Positions 51,624 to 63,256 of a stretch of 64,000 nt of DNA are shown piece by piece. A program made the translations under genes and the position numbers. This DNA comes from Nosema muscidifuracis (taxonomy: Eukaryota > Microsporidia > Nosematidae), in NCBI GenBank assembly GCA_028335825.1, contig JAIOKI010000008.1, positions 434,001 to 498,000 on the forward strand, read 5' to 3'. Positions within the stretch are counted from its first letter, which is position 1. Each line of letters starts with the position of its first letter. The notes below the pieces were generated by a model that was not told the origin of the DNA, did not search any database, and saw only the letters and a program-made list of their open reading frames with translations.

Positions 51624-52913
51624 ATGATCACGAAAAAAAAATTATTAGAAAAATCATCAAGAAAATTTAAGAATATCAAAATATTTCTCGTATATCTTTT
51701 TATAATGTCTACATTTATAACATTGATATATTATTATAATGCTAATATAGATTTAAATTTTATATCAAATTTTTCTAGTTTATATAATATGGAATCTGGT
51801 GATATAAAATATGATAATTCTTTTGAAAAAATTATTGATCATACAAGATATCTTACAATATGTGTTATAAGTATACATATTGGTGCATTTTCTGAAGCTA
51901 TGTGGTATATTTTAAATGTTTGTTTTATAAATTTCTTATATGGAATTTTAATAATAATATATTTTGGTGAGATTGAATTAATATATTACGTCATATTTCT
52001 TAATATAATATCTATTATAGTACAGAATGTAGCTAGTGATGATCTTATATTTAATTGTAAAATGCTAGTTTTCTTTTGTAAAGTTATTTTTCATAACTTT
52101 TTTATATTTCTTATATTTGGTGTATTAGGATATTTCACTTTAGATTTTGTTATATTTTTAATTCTATTTAAGACAATGATATTTGAGTCATATTTTTTAT
52201 GGTCTTTTTTTATTCTTGTATTATTCTGGACATTTTCATTTATAATATCTTTATTAGAAAATATAGGAAGTAGTGTAACAATATATTATCTTATAAATCA
52301 AGAAGCATTTTCAGATTTCTTTGTATTCAAAAATACTTTATCTAATCTATTATATAATTTAGGAAATATATCTGTAGGAAAACTTTATCTTTATGAATTA
52401 AGCACATTTATATTTCTTAAAAATGAATATGATAATTTTGATTTCAAACTAGAAAGTTTTTTCTTTATTATTATATGGACTTTTAAAAATATATTGATAG
52501 ATCTTTTTATGATAATATGTTCAGATATTTCAAGTTTTAGAATGTCATACACATCTCTTTATAATTGTAATCAATTCAATGCTATGATGAATGTTGAGTC
52601 AATAATGTTTGAAAGACATTATTATGAAGAATTTCGTAATTATTTTTTAAAATCAATATTTGGTCTTATTATTGTTTGTATCTTACCAGTTAATTATTAT
52701 ATATACCAATACTTATTATTTGAAGATAATATTTCTATAGCAGTATCTTTAGAAAATAAGACTATGTTATATTGTGTGATGAGTAATGCTATAATATGTT
52801 ACATAACTTTTGTATTCTTCTTTTCTGTAAGTACTACTATTTTATATGTATATATTTTATGGCCTAAATTTTTTAATTTAGTTGAGAGGAAATATATTGA
52901 TAATTCTGTCTAA
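51624..52913 (+). CDS. Divergent choline-transporter-like (CTL/SLC44) membrane protein
   Basis: The 429-residue product has about ten membrane segments. It starts with a basic KKKLLEKSSRKFKN and then a first helix, as in CTL/Pns1 proteins. The central LFWTFSFIISLLENIGSSVTIYYLIN, followed by KNTLSNLLYNLGNISVGKLYL, aligns with the CTL pattern W..xxNxxxxtxsGxxaxWYf...ksl..s.GSixfGsLi. A cysteine/asparagine-rich loop (LYNCNQFNAMMNVESIMFERHYYEEF) is specific to it. CTL proteins move choline or related amines for phospholipid synthesis. It is more divergent than the copy at 58712. AAGGGTCT precedes the ATG. Confidence 0.55.
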   Translation: MITKKKLLEKSSRKFKNIKIFLVYLFIMSTFITLIYYYNANIDLNFISNFSSLYNMESGDIKYDNSFEKIIDHTRYLTICVISIHIGAFSEAMWYILNVCFINFLYGILIIIYFGEIELIYYVIFLNIISIIVQNVASDDLIFNCKMLVFFCKVIFHNFFIFLIFGVLGYFTLDFVIFLILFKTMIFESYFLWSFFILVLFWTFSFIISLLENIGSSVTIYYLINQEAFSDFFVFKNTLSNLLYNLGNISVGKLYLYELSTFIFLKNEYDNFDFKLESFFFIIIWTFKNILIDLFMIICSDISSFRMSYTSLYNCNQFNAMMNVESIMFERHYYEEFRNYFLKSIFGLIIVCILPVNYYIYQYLLFEDNISIAVSLENKTMLYCVMSNAIICYITFVFFFSVSTTILYVYILWPKFFNLVERKYIDNSV

Positions 52914-53293
52914 AGATATTTTATTAATAAATATGTTATTATATTATATTATATTAAATATGTTATTATATTATATTATATTAAATATGTTATTATATTA
53001 TATTATATTAAATATGTTATTATATAATAATAAATATTTTGTCTTATTCTTTCTATTATTTACAAATATATGATAATAAATATGTAATATAAATATTCTA
53101 AATAATAATACTCAATTATATTATTTATAAATATTTTGTATTACTCTTCCTATTATATTATATTAAATATATAATACTCAATTATATTATATTCAATTCT
53201 AAATATATAATACTCAATTATATAATAATAAATACTCAATCATATAATAATAAATATTTACAAATTTAATAAATTAAACTTTAGATTAAATAA
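52914..53293. repeat. 27-bp TTATATTATATT tandem repeat and A+T spacer
   Basis: AATATGTTATTATATTATAT plus TATATTA recurs four times from about 52930 to 53040. The remainder has scattered ATAATACTCAATTATAT copies. No gene is seen. Confidence 0.7.
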
Positions 53294-53776
53294 TTACACA
53301 CATCTGATATTTAACATTAAAACACGTTTCTCTTCTTTACTATAAAAAAAGAAACAGAAATACCAACTTAAAGTTTCAAAAGGTCCTTTTCTATTCTTGT
53401 ATGTATATATTTCACAACCATCTAAACGAACAGTTTTATCAATAATAATACCAAGAAAATCAACGAAATCACTTACTTCGTCTTTACTCTTATAAAATAT
53501 CATAAAAGTGTACATTATTTCGTTAACAACATCTTGATATGTTAATTTAACAAAATTACCTAAATCTTCTTCTAAGAAACTGTAGTCAGGAAAAGTAAGC
53601 TGCATAGTTTCAAGAAGGTATCTTATAGGTTTGGGATGAGTCTTATACATCTTCTGTTTCTTAGAAGATTTACATGAGAACACTTCTAGATCAATTGTTA
53701 GAGATGAGTGTGTTTCTTCAATTCTTTTAATTATTTTGTTTGTTTTAAGGATTTGTGAAATTTCCAAATATTTCAT
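53294..53776 (-). CDS. MAF1: MAF1, repressor of RNA polymerase III
   Basis: The 160-residue product aligns with Maf1. The opening MKYLEISQILKTN and RIEETHSSLTIDLEVFSCK are box A. LLETMQLTFPDYSFLEE and the following VNEIMYTFMIF form the central block. CEIYTYKNRKGPFETLSWYFCFFFYSKEEKRVLMLNIRCV is the conserved C-terminal box. The long acidic and phospho-regulated linker of yeast Maf1 is missing, so this is a minimal version. Maf1 binds Pol III and shuts down tRNA and 5S synthesis under stress. ACCCCTTTA precedes the ATG. Confidence 0.9.
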   Translation of the reverse strand: MKYLEISQILKTNKIIKRIEETHSSLTIDLEVFSCKSSKKQKMYKTHPKPIRYLLETMQLTFPDYSFLEEDLGNFVKLTYQDVVNEIMYTFMIFYKSKDEVSDFVDFLGIIIDKTVRLDGCEIYTYKNRKGPFETLSWYFCFFFYSKEEKRVLMLNIRCV

Positions 53777-54868
53777 TAAAGGGGTCTTTTCAAAGTTTAC
53801 TAAAATAAGTAGAAATAAATCAAAATATTTTCAAAAAAAAAATAACTTCAAATTAATAATTAAATATCAATTAGTGTTTAATAACTTTTTATCAAATGTC
53901 AATATTTAATTATATTGAATCATCATATTTATCATTTTTTTGAAATCAGAATTTATCCTTATTGATAAATTGAAGGGTAGAATATTTTAAAAAAATTAAA
54001 TGATCTCTTTAAATTAATAAATAAATAATATTATTGATTTTATATAATTATATATTTTATCTAATTATGTATGTTATTAAATAATGGATTTTTGTATTAT
54101 TTAATGATGGATTTTATTAAATAATGGATTTTTGTATTACTTATATTTAATCATATAAGTAATTGATTTAAATTATTATATACTATATAATCACATATTA
54201 TATTTTATAGTATTATATAATCACATATTATCACATATTATATTTTATACAATCACATATTATATCATTACTTTATATCATTACATATTATATTATTGAT
54301 AAAAGTCTTTTCTTTACTTATAATGGGAATATACTCTTATTTTTAAGAGATAAATTTCAAACTATAATTTAATTTATATTTTTATTGGTTAATCATTCAA
54401 ATATATATTTAAATAAATAAAATATTATTAATAGGTTTTAAATATTATTTTTCTTCTATTTCTTATAGATAAATTTTTATTAATTTATTTTAAATGATTC
54501 TTTCTATACTAAATAATTTAAAAAAGAATCTGTTAGATTGATAAAAAATTAAGAAAGAATTTGTAAATTAATCAACTAGTAGAATATTGTTTGTTAATTT
54601 ATATTTAGATACTAAATAAAATTTATTAAATTTATAATCAATCTACTATATACAAATTTTAAATAATACGAAACTATGATTGGATGTATTAAGTGACGTA
54701 TAAAATAAAATTAAGTAGGGATATTATCATCTATAAAAATTTAAACTAATTAAATCATTTTTAATTGTTAGATTCTAAACTAATTTTAAGAATGAACAAT
54801 CACTGAGCTGGATGAGTCATAAAGGCGTGTTTTTGTACTTTAATAGAGAAAAAAAATGATTAGCCCCA
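53777..54868. other. Gene-free stretch upstream of the second homeodomain gene
   Basis: About 1.1 kb. TAATGGATTTTTGTATTA and ATAATCACATATTATATTTT repeats occur at 54070-54300. Near 54790-54835 a GC-richer patch (CACTGAGCTGGATGAGTCAT, then AAAGGCGTG) and an earlier GTGACGTA at 54692 could be regulatory sites. Confidence 0.4.
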
Positions 54869-55237
54869 ATGAGTACAAAAATGTTTGATGCTGTGCTTGG
54901 ATTAATTAAATTATCTCATAATCATAAGTTAATAAATACACAAACAAAAACTAAAGAAGAATTAAGTAAAGCTGTATTAAATAGAATATGTGAACTTACT
55001 GTCAATCCATCCGAGAATACACAAATTGATTTAAGTATTTTACTTTGTTTAGACATTTCTATAGTAAAAAACTGGTTTTTAAAGTTCAGATTACAAAGGC
55101 AAAAGAAAAACAAACATGATTTAGAAGAAAATATAAAAGGAGAGACTACTGATATTCCAGCTACTGTTATTTTACAAATTGTGTATTTAGTTAAGGATTC
55201 TTTGAATGGAAGAAGTAGAATGCGTAATTTGAAATGA
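54869..55237 (+). CDS. Divergent homeodomain-like protein lacking Asn51
   Basis: The 122-residue product ends its first two thirds with IDLSILLCLDISIVKNWFLKFRLQRQKK, which matches homeodomain helices 2-3. The preceding KTKEELSKAVLNRICELTVNPSE fits helix 1 and its loop. The WFxN signature reads WFLK, so the invariant DNA-contacting Asn51 is replaced by Lys, while Trp48, Phe49 and Arg53 are kept. GCCCCA directly precedes the ATG, a strong sign of a real gene. It may bind DNA differently or act as a partner for other homeodomain proteins. Confidence 0.65.
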   Translation: MSTKMFDAVLGLIKLSHNHKLINTQTKTKEELSKAVLNRICELTVNPSENTQIDLSILLCLDISIVKNWFLKFRLQRQKKNKHDLEENIKGETTDIPATVILQIVYLVKDSLNGRSRMRNLK

Positions 55238-58200
55238 TTATGTTAATAAATGTTAAATTATTCTATATTATTGTATTATTAAATTATTCTTTATTATTAT
55301 ATGTACTATTAATATATATTAATTATGATATAATATTAATATATATGTATTATTATATGTACTATAAAATCATTCTTTATTATATATAATCATACATATA
55401 TCCTAATTATATATGTACTATAAAATCATTTATTATTATATGTAATCATACATCTTAATATTTTACGAAAAATTATTTTATTATTTTAAGACATTAATCT
55501 ACTTAAAATTTACGACTTTCACATCACGATGATCTGTATAATTTTTATTACATAAAAACACGTCAATAAAAAAAATTCAATGTAATCCTTAATATTTTCA
55601 AAAATAAAGATTTAACTTTACTTTGTAAATGATACTAAAAAATTTTACAATTTAAAAACAAAATTCTAAAAATTAATTTATCTTTTATTTATTTTATACC
55701 TAAATATTAAATTAAACATTCAGTATACAATTTATAAATTAAAAATATTGATTTTATACCTAAATATTAAATTAAAAATTTCAATATACAATTTATAAAT
55801 TAAATTTAGGATTTTAAAAATAGTATTTTATTGAAAACTAAAAATTAATTTAAGATGAATATTAAATTTATGGATTTAATACGTGTATTAATTTATCAAA
55901 ATAATTTAATTAAAATAAATTATTTTGATAAATTAACATAATAAAGGTGAGAATTGTAAAATAATTTTATAGTAATTTATAAGGTTATAATATCTTTTAA
56001 ATAATTTTTTATAATATTTAATAAGATGATTTAATAATTAATATTTAATCAAATAACATTTTAAAATTAATAATTAATATTTTATATAATAAAAAATATT
56101 TGATTTTTTAATTCTAATACTTATTAAAAATAACTCATATCAATTTAAAATTTGATAATTTTTTTATAAATTCAATTTTCTATCCTTAACTTTTATTATT
56201 GAAAAAAAATAATTTTTATTGGTAAATTTCAAATTCTTTATTTATAAAAAAATTATCTTATGAAATTATTATTTACAGAATTAATGTATATTCAATATAA
56301 AACTATTTATTTTTAAAAAAATTATGTATTTTTTATTTATTTATACCCCTATTAATTTGATATTTAATCAATTTGTTTTTCACTATATTTTATAGTTAAA
56401 TATTCAATTATTAATCTATTTGTTTATTATAAAATAATTTCTACAACAAAATCTTTGTATACTGATGAGTAGCAAAACTTTATAAATTAATATTCAAGAT
56501 TTAATAAATTATTTCTTATTAACATAAATAATATAAAGTAGTAATATATTAATAATTGAATATATAAAGTAGTAATATATTTATAATTGAATATATTAAT
56601 AATATTAAGTAGTAGTATATTAATAATATTAAGTAGTAGTATATTAATAATATTAAGTAGTAGTATATTGATAATATAAATTAGTAATATATTGATAATT
56701 GATTATATAAAGTAGTAATATATTTATAATTGATTATATAAAGTAGATACATTTATAATATAATCAACTAAACATAAAAGTTTCACTATTTTATTAAAAT
56801 GAAAATTAATTAATTTTTTTGTTTTTCTTTTTCTAATAATGCAAATTCTCGATTATAATAAAAAAAATAATTAATAGATATGTTATTGAATGAGACAAAA
56901 ATAATCATTTCTGTAGTTACAAAGTTTTATAAACAGTATATATCAGAATCAATATTACTTTTAAAATCTTAAAGATTAATAGTCTATAAAGTCCTTTTTA
57001 TATAGCAGGTATGATTTCAAGACACTAAAGCGGGAGTAGCACGAAAACATAAAAAATTTGAAAGAATAAGAAAAGAAATTAGATTATAAAAGAAAGAAAA
57101 TAGTAATCAAATATTTATATTAGTTAGTAAATATAAATAATTTTTGATTAAAATATATTTTTTCTAAAAATTAAAAAAATAATTGATGTTTTATTTTCCA
57201 TAAATTAATTAAAAAATTATAAATTAAAAAAAAAAGAATTGATTTCTTCATTTTTCATAAATTAATTATAAAATATTAAGAAATATAACATTTGATATAA
57301 AAGAAAAATTAAGATTTATTTATATTAATCTACCTAACTTAGGATAACAAGTTAATAAAAGAATAAAATTTCCTTATTCTATTTTGAAGCTAGTAAAATT
57401 AAGATTTATTTATATAAATTAAAATTAATTTAAAGTTTATAATTCGTTACTTTTGAAACTTATATAAAAATAACACTGATTGTTCTGTATCTTTAATTGG
57501 GATCTTTGAGGAATAAGAGATGATTTTTTTATGTTATAAGTTTTTACTTTATTCTACTTGTTTAACTTTGTTAATACATCTTTTGATAATCAAGTACATT
57601 TTCATAAAGTATGATTAATTTAATAAGAAAAAAACAAGCTTGACTAATATCAAATAGAAGGTTATTAAATTTGATAAAAGAATCCTTTACTAACCTAAAT
57701 TTAAATACTTTTATATAAATAAAAAAATACCTTTAATAATTTAAAATACTCAAACATTATCAAAGCAACGAGAATTAGCTCTAACGTAGGTTAGGAAAAA
57801 ATTAAACTAAATAAAGTTCTTTTTTATCAAATCTAAAATGTTTGATTATCAAAATTTATATTTTAACAAAATATTACATAGTATTTTCTAATTCTTATAG
57901 AGTACAAATATATATTTATATTCAAATATTAAAATTAATAGCTAATACTTCTTAATTAAAAAATAGAATGTTTTGTCTATTACATAATTAATAATCATAA
58001 TAGGTATATTTATAAAATATATATTGTATAAGATAAAATACTAAATACATATTAAAATAACTTATTAAAAATAAAAGAATTTAGAAAATTAATTTATTTT
58101 TATGATGTATTATTTGGTGATAATTTTAAATTTAATTTAAAATGAACAAATATATAAAAATATTACAAGTTCATATAAAAATTTTAAAAAAAATGTTGTA

Positions 58201-58711
58201 TATTTCAAGATATTTATAGAAGGATTTTATTTTTACAGATTTAAATTCAGTATCAAATCAAAAATATAAATTTTATATTATTTATGGATTAAAAAAATTG
58301 AATTTGAAATTTATCATATGACATCAAAATAGAAAATGTAAATTAAAATATTTTTATTCTGAGAATGAAGATATAGAAAATATTGTTTATAAGCTAAATC
58401 TGCCATTTTTGTATGAGTAAAAATTATCATAATAAATATCCCAAAAAGTGAATAAATAACAAATGACTCATAATATAATATTATTTGTTTGGCTTTCTAT
58501 TTTGTTACAATAATTAGAAATATTATAAATATTCTTAAGAAAGAAAATATTTAAATTATTCTTAAACTAGAAAATATCTACAAATACTCTTAAAGTTTTT
58601 TATAATAAAAACATTCTTAAGAAAGAAATATTAAAAAATATTCTTAAAGTTTTTATAATAAAATTATTCTTAAGTTTTTTATAATAAAATCATTTCTAAG
58701 AAAGAAAATAT
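55238..58711. other. Long gene-free A+T stretch
   Basis: About 3.5 kb with no supported gene. A ~55-base unit with TTTTATACCTAAATATTAAA occurs twice at 55685-55800. A 25-base palindrome-like AATAATTTAATTAAAATAAATT occurs at 55900-55935. TAATATTAAGTAGTAGTATA repeats fill 56525-56760. AAGAAAGAAAATAT / ATTCTTAAAGTTTTTTATAAT repeats fill 58520-58710. A GC-richer patch of unknown nature lies at about 57005-57055. Confidence 0.55.
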
Positions 58712-59968
58712 CTACAAATTTTTAATAAACTTTTCAATTTCTGGATTTTTATCCTTAACTAAATCAGGATTTTCTAAATTGAAATATATCAACCCCAAGA
58801 ATGAGGATGTTATAATTATTATAGAAGTAAAATATAAAATCAAAGGAATTGCTGCTATTATTATTAATCTTATTACCATTCCAGTTTGTAAATATTTTGG
58901 TATTAAACCATATGCATAATAAGCTGATCCATAACAACCAATATAAGCAAAAAAAGATGACAATTGTAAAGAATAATCTATAACTTTTAACCCACCAAAT
59001 AACAATACATTATCAGTATATATTTTATAAGAATGTTTGATTGATTGAATATAACTCTCTCCATGTATTGCTAGATAGGGTAAAGTCAGATCATGAACTA
59101 GTTCAGCAACTTCAATTACAACACCAAAAATAAAAGAAATAATTCTCATTAATAAATCTTCTACATTGTAAGTTGATCTTACTGTTTCATTTTGATCATC
59201 ATCTTTTTGAGTTAAAGATTTTGCAGTATAAATCAATGCAATGATAAATCCTGCAAATGATATACTTCCTAAAGCATAAAAACTATTTTTTAGGGCTCCT
59301 TTACAAACTGAAATTTTAGATCCATCTTTATTAATATAATGATATGAAATTATACCTGTGACATATACCTTATAAAAATAAGTTATATTCGCTAATGACC
59401 AACACATGTTAAAAAATATTAGTGCAGAAATTAGATAATTAGATTTCAGATCTTGAATATTAACTTGAATTATCAAATATAATTGTAAGATTTGTAATGT
59501 ACTACATATTACTATTCCATATATCATAGCTAATATATTATTAAGAAGAATCCTCATTGATATTTTTAATATACTTGCAATAGTGTAAATCTTAGACCAA
59601 TAATAATTTACAAAAATAATCCATAAAATATTATAAAAAATAGCACTGACTATAGCAATTTTTTTAAATATCTGTATAGCAATATATGTAGTTATTATAG
59701 GAGAAAAACATATCATAATTTTTAGATATACATTAGGAAATAAACTTAATCCTCCAAAATTCAAGATAATAAAAAACGTAACAATACTGAAGCATATATA
59801 AGTATGATATATTTCTGCTTCAATAAATTTGAAACTTACTGATCCTTTTTTGATATTAAGAACTATATAAGTAGTACATCCTATATAAACTATCAAATAT
59901 AAGATAAATGCCCAAGCATCATGAAATTTTCTAGTCTTCTTTATGTAAACTTCTTTTAGGGTTTCCAT
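58712..59968 (-). CDS. Choline-transporter-like protein (CTL/SLC44, Pns1-like)
   Basis: The 418-residue product has about ten membrane segments and CTL landmarks: IKKTRKFHDAWAFILYLIVYIG at the N terminus, FNMCWSLANITYFYKVYVTGIISYHYI in the centre, then GALKNSFYALGSISFAGFIIALI, and YLAIHGESYIQSIKHSY near the C terminus. The family takes up choline or ethanolamine, precursors that a parasite would draw from its host. It is shorter than yeast Pns1 (about 540) because the N-terminal tail is missing. No CCC motif precedes the ATG. A second, more divergent family member lies at 51624. Confidence 0.75.
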   Translation of the reverse strand: METLKEVYIKKTRKFHDAWAFILYLIVYIGCTTYIVLNIKKGSVSFKFIEAEIYHTYICFSIVTFFIILNFGGLSLFPNVYLKIMICFSPIITTYIAIQIFKKIAIVSAIFYNILWIIFVNYYWSKIYTIASILKISMRILLNNILAMIYGIVICSTLQILQLYLIIQVNIQDLKSNYLISALIFFNMCWSLANITYFYKVYVTGIISYHYINKDGSKISVCKGALKNSFYALGSISFAGFIIALIYTAKSLTQKDDDQNETVRSTYNVEDLLMRIISFIFGVVIEVAELVHDLTLPYLAIHGESYIQSIKHSYKIYTDNVLLFGGLKVIDYSLQLSSFFAYIGCYGSAYYAYGLIPKYLQTGMVIRLIIIAAIPLILYFTSIIIITSSFLGLIYFNLENPDLVKDKNPEIEKFIKNL

Positions 59969-62389
59969 TCATGAAGAAGTTTATTTTTTATTTATAAAAA
60001 ATAATTATTAAGTTTGACATTTAATTTATATTTTTTTCAAAAATTGATGGTATTTATAAAATCATTTTAATTCTTTAATCTTAAAAATATAAAAAAATAT
60101 TTATTATTTAAATTTTATTTATTTTTTTTGAATATATTTTAATTTATCCAATATTTTTATTTGTAATTTTAGTATGGAATTATAGATCATAAAAATGATA
60201 TTTTGAGTAAATATTTTTATTATTTGTAATTTTAGTATGGAATTATAGATCATAACAATGATATTTTGAGTAAATATTTATATATAAACAATATTGATAT
60301 TTAAATGATTATTAAAATTAAAGTAACTTTTTATATGTATATAAACAAACAATGACATCATTTGCTATAACAAAATTATGAAAATTTATAATTTTTTATA
60401 TTCATATTCTAATAAAATAATAAGCTTCAATAACATCTATTTAAAAAGTTTACATTTAATTAACTATATCTTCGTTCTGAAAACTGGGAAATTTTAGTCA
60501 AAATATAAATAGTTTACCATTAAAATTTAATTTTAAAGGTTTATGTTTGTTAAATTATGAATTGAATATTTTATTATAAACATATACTTAATGTGAAGTA
60601 GATGGGGAAAAAATTAATTTTAAATTAATAGTTAATGATTATATCATTACACAATCAATATAATTTACACTTCTTAGATATCATTTAAATATTTTGATAG
60701 GTTAATTGATTAATTAACTTAATTTTTGACAGACATACTCACGAAAAAATAATAATTTACTCTTAGTAAAAAATATTATCAAAATATATTCAAGTAGTAA
60801 TTAAGAAAATGATCTTGTATTTTTCTTGATTATATTATTTATATTATTTTTTATTAGACTAGGTAAGGGTAAAAATATTTAAAAATATTATATGATAGCG
60901 CTTTAACACTAACTGTAAATACATAATTATTCCATACATATTATAGTTAATTTATAAATCTTCTGTTGTATATACTCTACAGTTTGGTTATTTTGTCTGT
61001 AAGTTTATAATTAATATAAGAAAATACAATTATTTGTGATACATATGCTAAATTTTATTTTGATACATTTCATAAATTTTAGATAAAACTTGAATAACGT
61101 TCTTCTATGCATAATATTTTTAATTAAATTGTTTTTAATGTAATTTAAAATTATAGAGCTACAGATAAAATTCTTTAATTCATATTATATTTAACATATT
61201 TTATAATGAAAGACTAAATGTAGAATTTTAATTTATTAACCAATTACTTTTTACGTGAGACAAAGTTTTTTAATTAAAAACTATAATTTTAATCAAAGAA
61301 TCTTTTAATTTTCTCAAAGAACGAAAGGAAAAGTCGACATTTATTGTACTGAAAAATTAATAAATTTCTTAAAATCTTAAGTTGTCTTCATATATCTAAG
61401 CCAAATTAAAAATTACACTTTCTTATATTAGATCATAATACTAAAATTGATATAAATAAAAATTTACTATTTCTCCCTTTACTTGTTTGAAATAATATCA
61501 TTTTCTAGGGGTGTTTTCTTGACAAATCGGTTAAGAAACTTTGATTTTTTCTAAACTATCAAAAATTTCCTCTTCTCCTTTTGATTTCTCCTCCTTAAAT
61601 AAAATTTATAAACAATTTCTTTATTGACATAACATGATAAAATCTGAGAATAGTTATAAATTTAGATTTATGAGATTAACGATTACTCTTCTTTTGAGCT
61701 TTATAGTACTGTCAATTAATTAGTAAATTAATAAATTTATATTTATTTAATTTGGGTATATTTATTAATGACATTTCTATTTCAATCTTGTTAGTCAGAT
61801 ATTTAAGTTTTCCATTGGTGATTTATTGTTCTTATTTACTTTGTTTGTATTTCTAATAAAATTGAACCTATGATTCTATACATATTTAGGCTTCTAAATT
61901 AATCTTTAGCACTCTAGATTGAATATATGCCTTGATAATGTTATTTTGGTAATCTCAGTTTTGTATTACTTATAAATTTAAAATTTACAATATTAATAAG
62001 TAAGAAATAAATGCAAGTTAGATGTAGGATCTTCAAATTAATTTTTAATTTTTTCCTTAAACGAATTTAAAAATTTTGACTATGTCTATTAATTGACTGT
62101 TTAATTTTTTCATATTGTAGTTTAAAAATCAGGGTTAAAAAAAAATAATTTTTTAATAATATTAAAAATAGAGTTAAACAATAATTTAATCTTATAGAAC
62201 ATTTCAAAAAAATATTTATCAGTAATTTAACATTTAACTTTTTATCAAAGAATTGAAGATTAATCATAATGTAACCTTTAGGAATATATTAAAAAATAAT
62301 TTATTTAATATTATTCCCAAATTATTTTCAAATTAAAAATTTGAAATTTTAATTTAAATATTTAACAATTTGTTGATAAAAAACCCTTA
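59969..62389. other. Long gene-free A+T stretch
   Basis: About 2.4 kb with no supported gene. A ~58-base unit with TTGTAATTTTAGTATGGAAT occurs twice at 60160-60280. At 61501 (-) an ATG after ACCCC opens only 22 codons to 61433, resembling a stranded start of a lost gene. At 61790-61990 lies the second copy of the diverged repeat also found at 19685-19850. Confidence 0.5.
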
Positions 62390-63256
62390 ATGACTAGTAG
62401 TAATTTTGATATACTTAGTGATGTAATCAGATTATCTGAGTTTAAAAATACAGAGAAGATTGCTGACTATCTATATTACAACACAGTAGGAGGTAAAGCT
62501 ATAAGATCAGTCCTTTTTAATATGATATCTAAAAGTGAAAGTAGAGAATCTCTGTTGACATCTAATATGATTGAATTATTACAATCATCTTTAATAGTTA
62601 TTGATGATATTATGGACAATTCTAATTGCAGAAGAGGACGTTTGTGTTATTATAAAATACAAGGAATGATTTCTTTAAAATATTCTGCTTATTTTTTAAG
62701 TGTAATTTCTAAGTTAATAAGTCCAAAATGTAAAGAAATTTACTCTAATGCACTCTTTAACACGTGCTTAGGACAGACTTTGGATTGTAAAGAGAAAAAA
62801 GAGGAAGATTATACCGAAAAAATATACAATAATATAGCTGAGTACAAGACATCAATTTATACTTTCTATTTACCTTTAGTGGCAGGTTATGCGTTTATTA
62901 ATAAGGAAGAACCCAAAAATTTATACAATTTTGCTAATACCATAGGAATTATTTTTCAGATGCGAGATGATTATTTAAACTTTCACCCCAAACAGAGCAA
63001 TAAAACAGGTAACGATCTGGAAGAAATGAAATTAACGTATTTTACATGTAGATTGTATACAGAAAAAAATAATAAATATGTAAATGAATATTTCAAGACT
63101 GGTAATGTTAATAGTTATATCTTGGAAAGAGTCAAGTCTTACTTTCCAGATTATCAAAAGAAGGTTGACGAGTTTATGAAAAAAGCTGAGGAATTGGCTA
63201 AGACTTTTGATTACAATGTTTTTATTTTTATCTGTAAATTATTGAAAAAAACATGA
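62390..63256 (+). CDS. Geranylgeranyl/polyprenyl diphosphate synthase
   Basis: The 288-residue product is a trans-prenyltransferase. It has GGKAIRSVLF at 34-43, the first aspartate-rich motif DDIMD at 72-76 with the following RRG, and the second motif region FQMRDDYLNF at about 189-198. The second motif ends in Asn in place of Asp (DDYLN). A short first-motif region without aromatic blocks just upstream (SSLIVIDD) suits a GGPP-length product better than FPP, but chain length is not certain. The product feeds prenylation and dolichol. ACCCTTA directly precedes the ATG. It works downstream of phosphomevalonate kinase. Confidence 0.85.
   Translation: MTSSNFDILSDVIRLSEFKNTEKIADYLYYNTVGGKAIRSVLFNMISKSESRESLLTSNMIELLQSSLIVIDDIMDNSNCRRGRLCYYKIQGMISLKYSAYFLSVISKLISPKCKEIYSNALFNTCLGQTLDCKEKKEEDYTEKIYNNIAEYKTSIYTFYLPLVAGYAFINKEEPKNLYNFANTIGIIFQMRDDYLNFHPKQSNKTGNDLEEMKLTYFTCRLYTEKNNKYVNEYFKTGNVNSYILERVKSYFPDYQKKVDEFMKKAEELAKTFDYNVFIFICKLLKKT

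Noticed and set aside
52882-53073. 63-codon frame of repeated MLLYYIILN
   Set aside because: It is a translation of the 27-bp tandem repeat.
57005-57055. SRP RNA domain IV (CAGG opposite AGCA)
   Set aside because: The spacing between the two motifs is far longer than in the SRP symmetric loop and flanking helices do not form.
62067-62267. 66-codon minus-strand frame
   Set aside because: Low complexity, no start motif and no recognisable domain.
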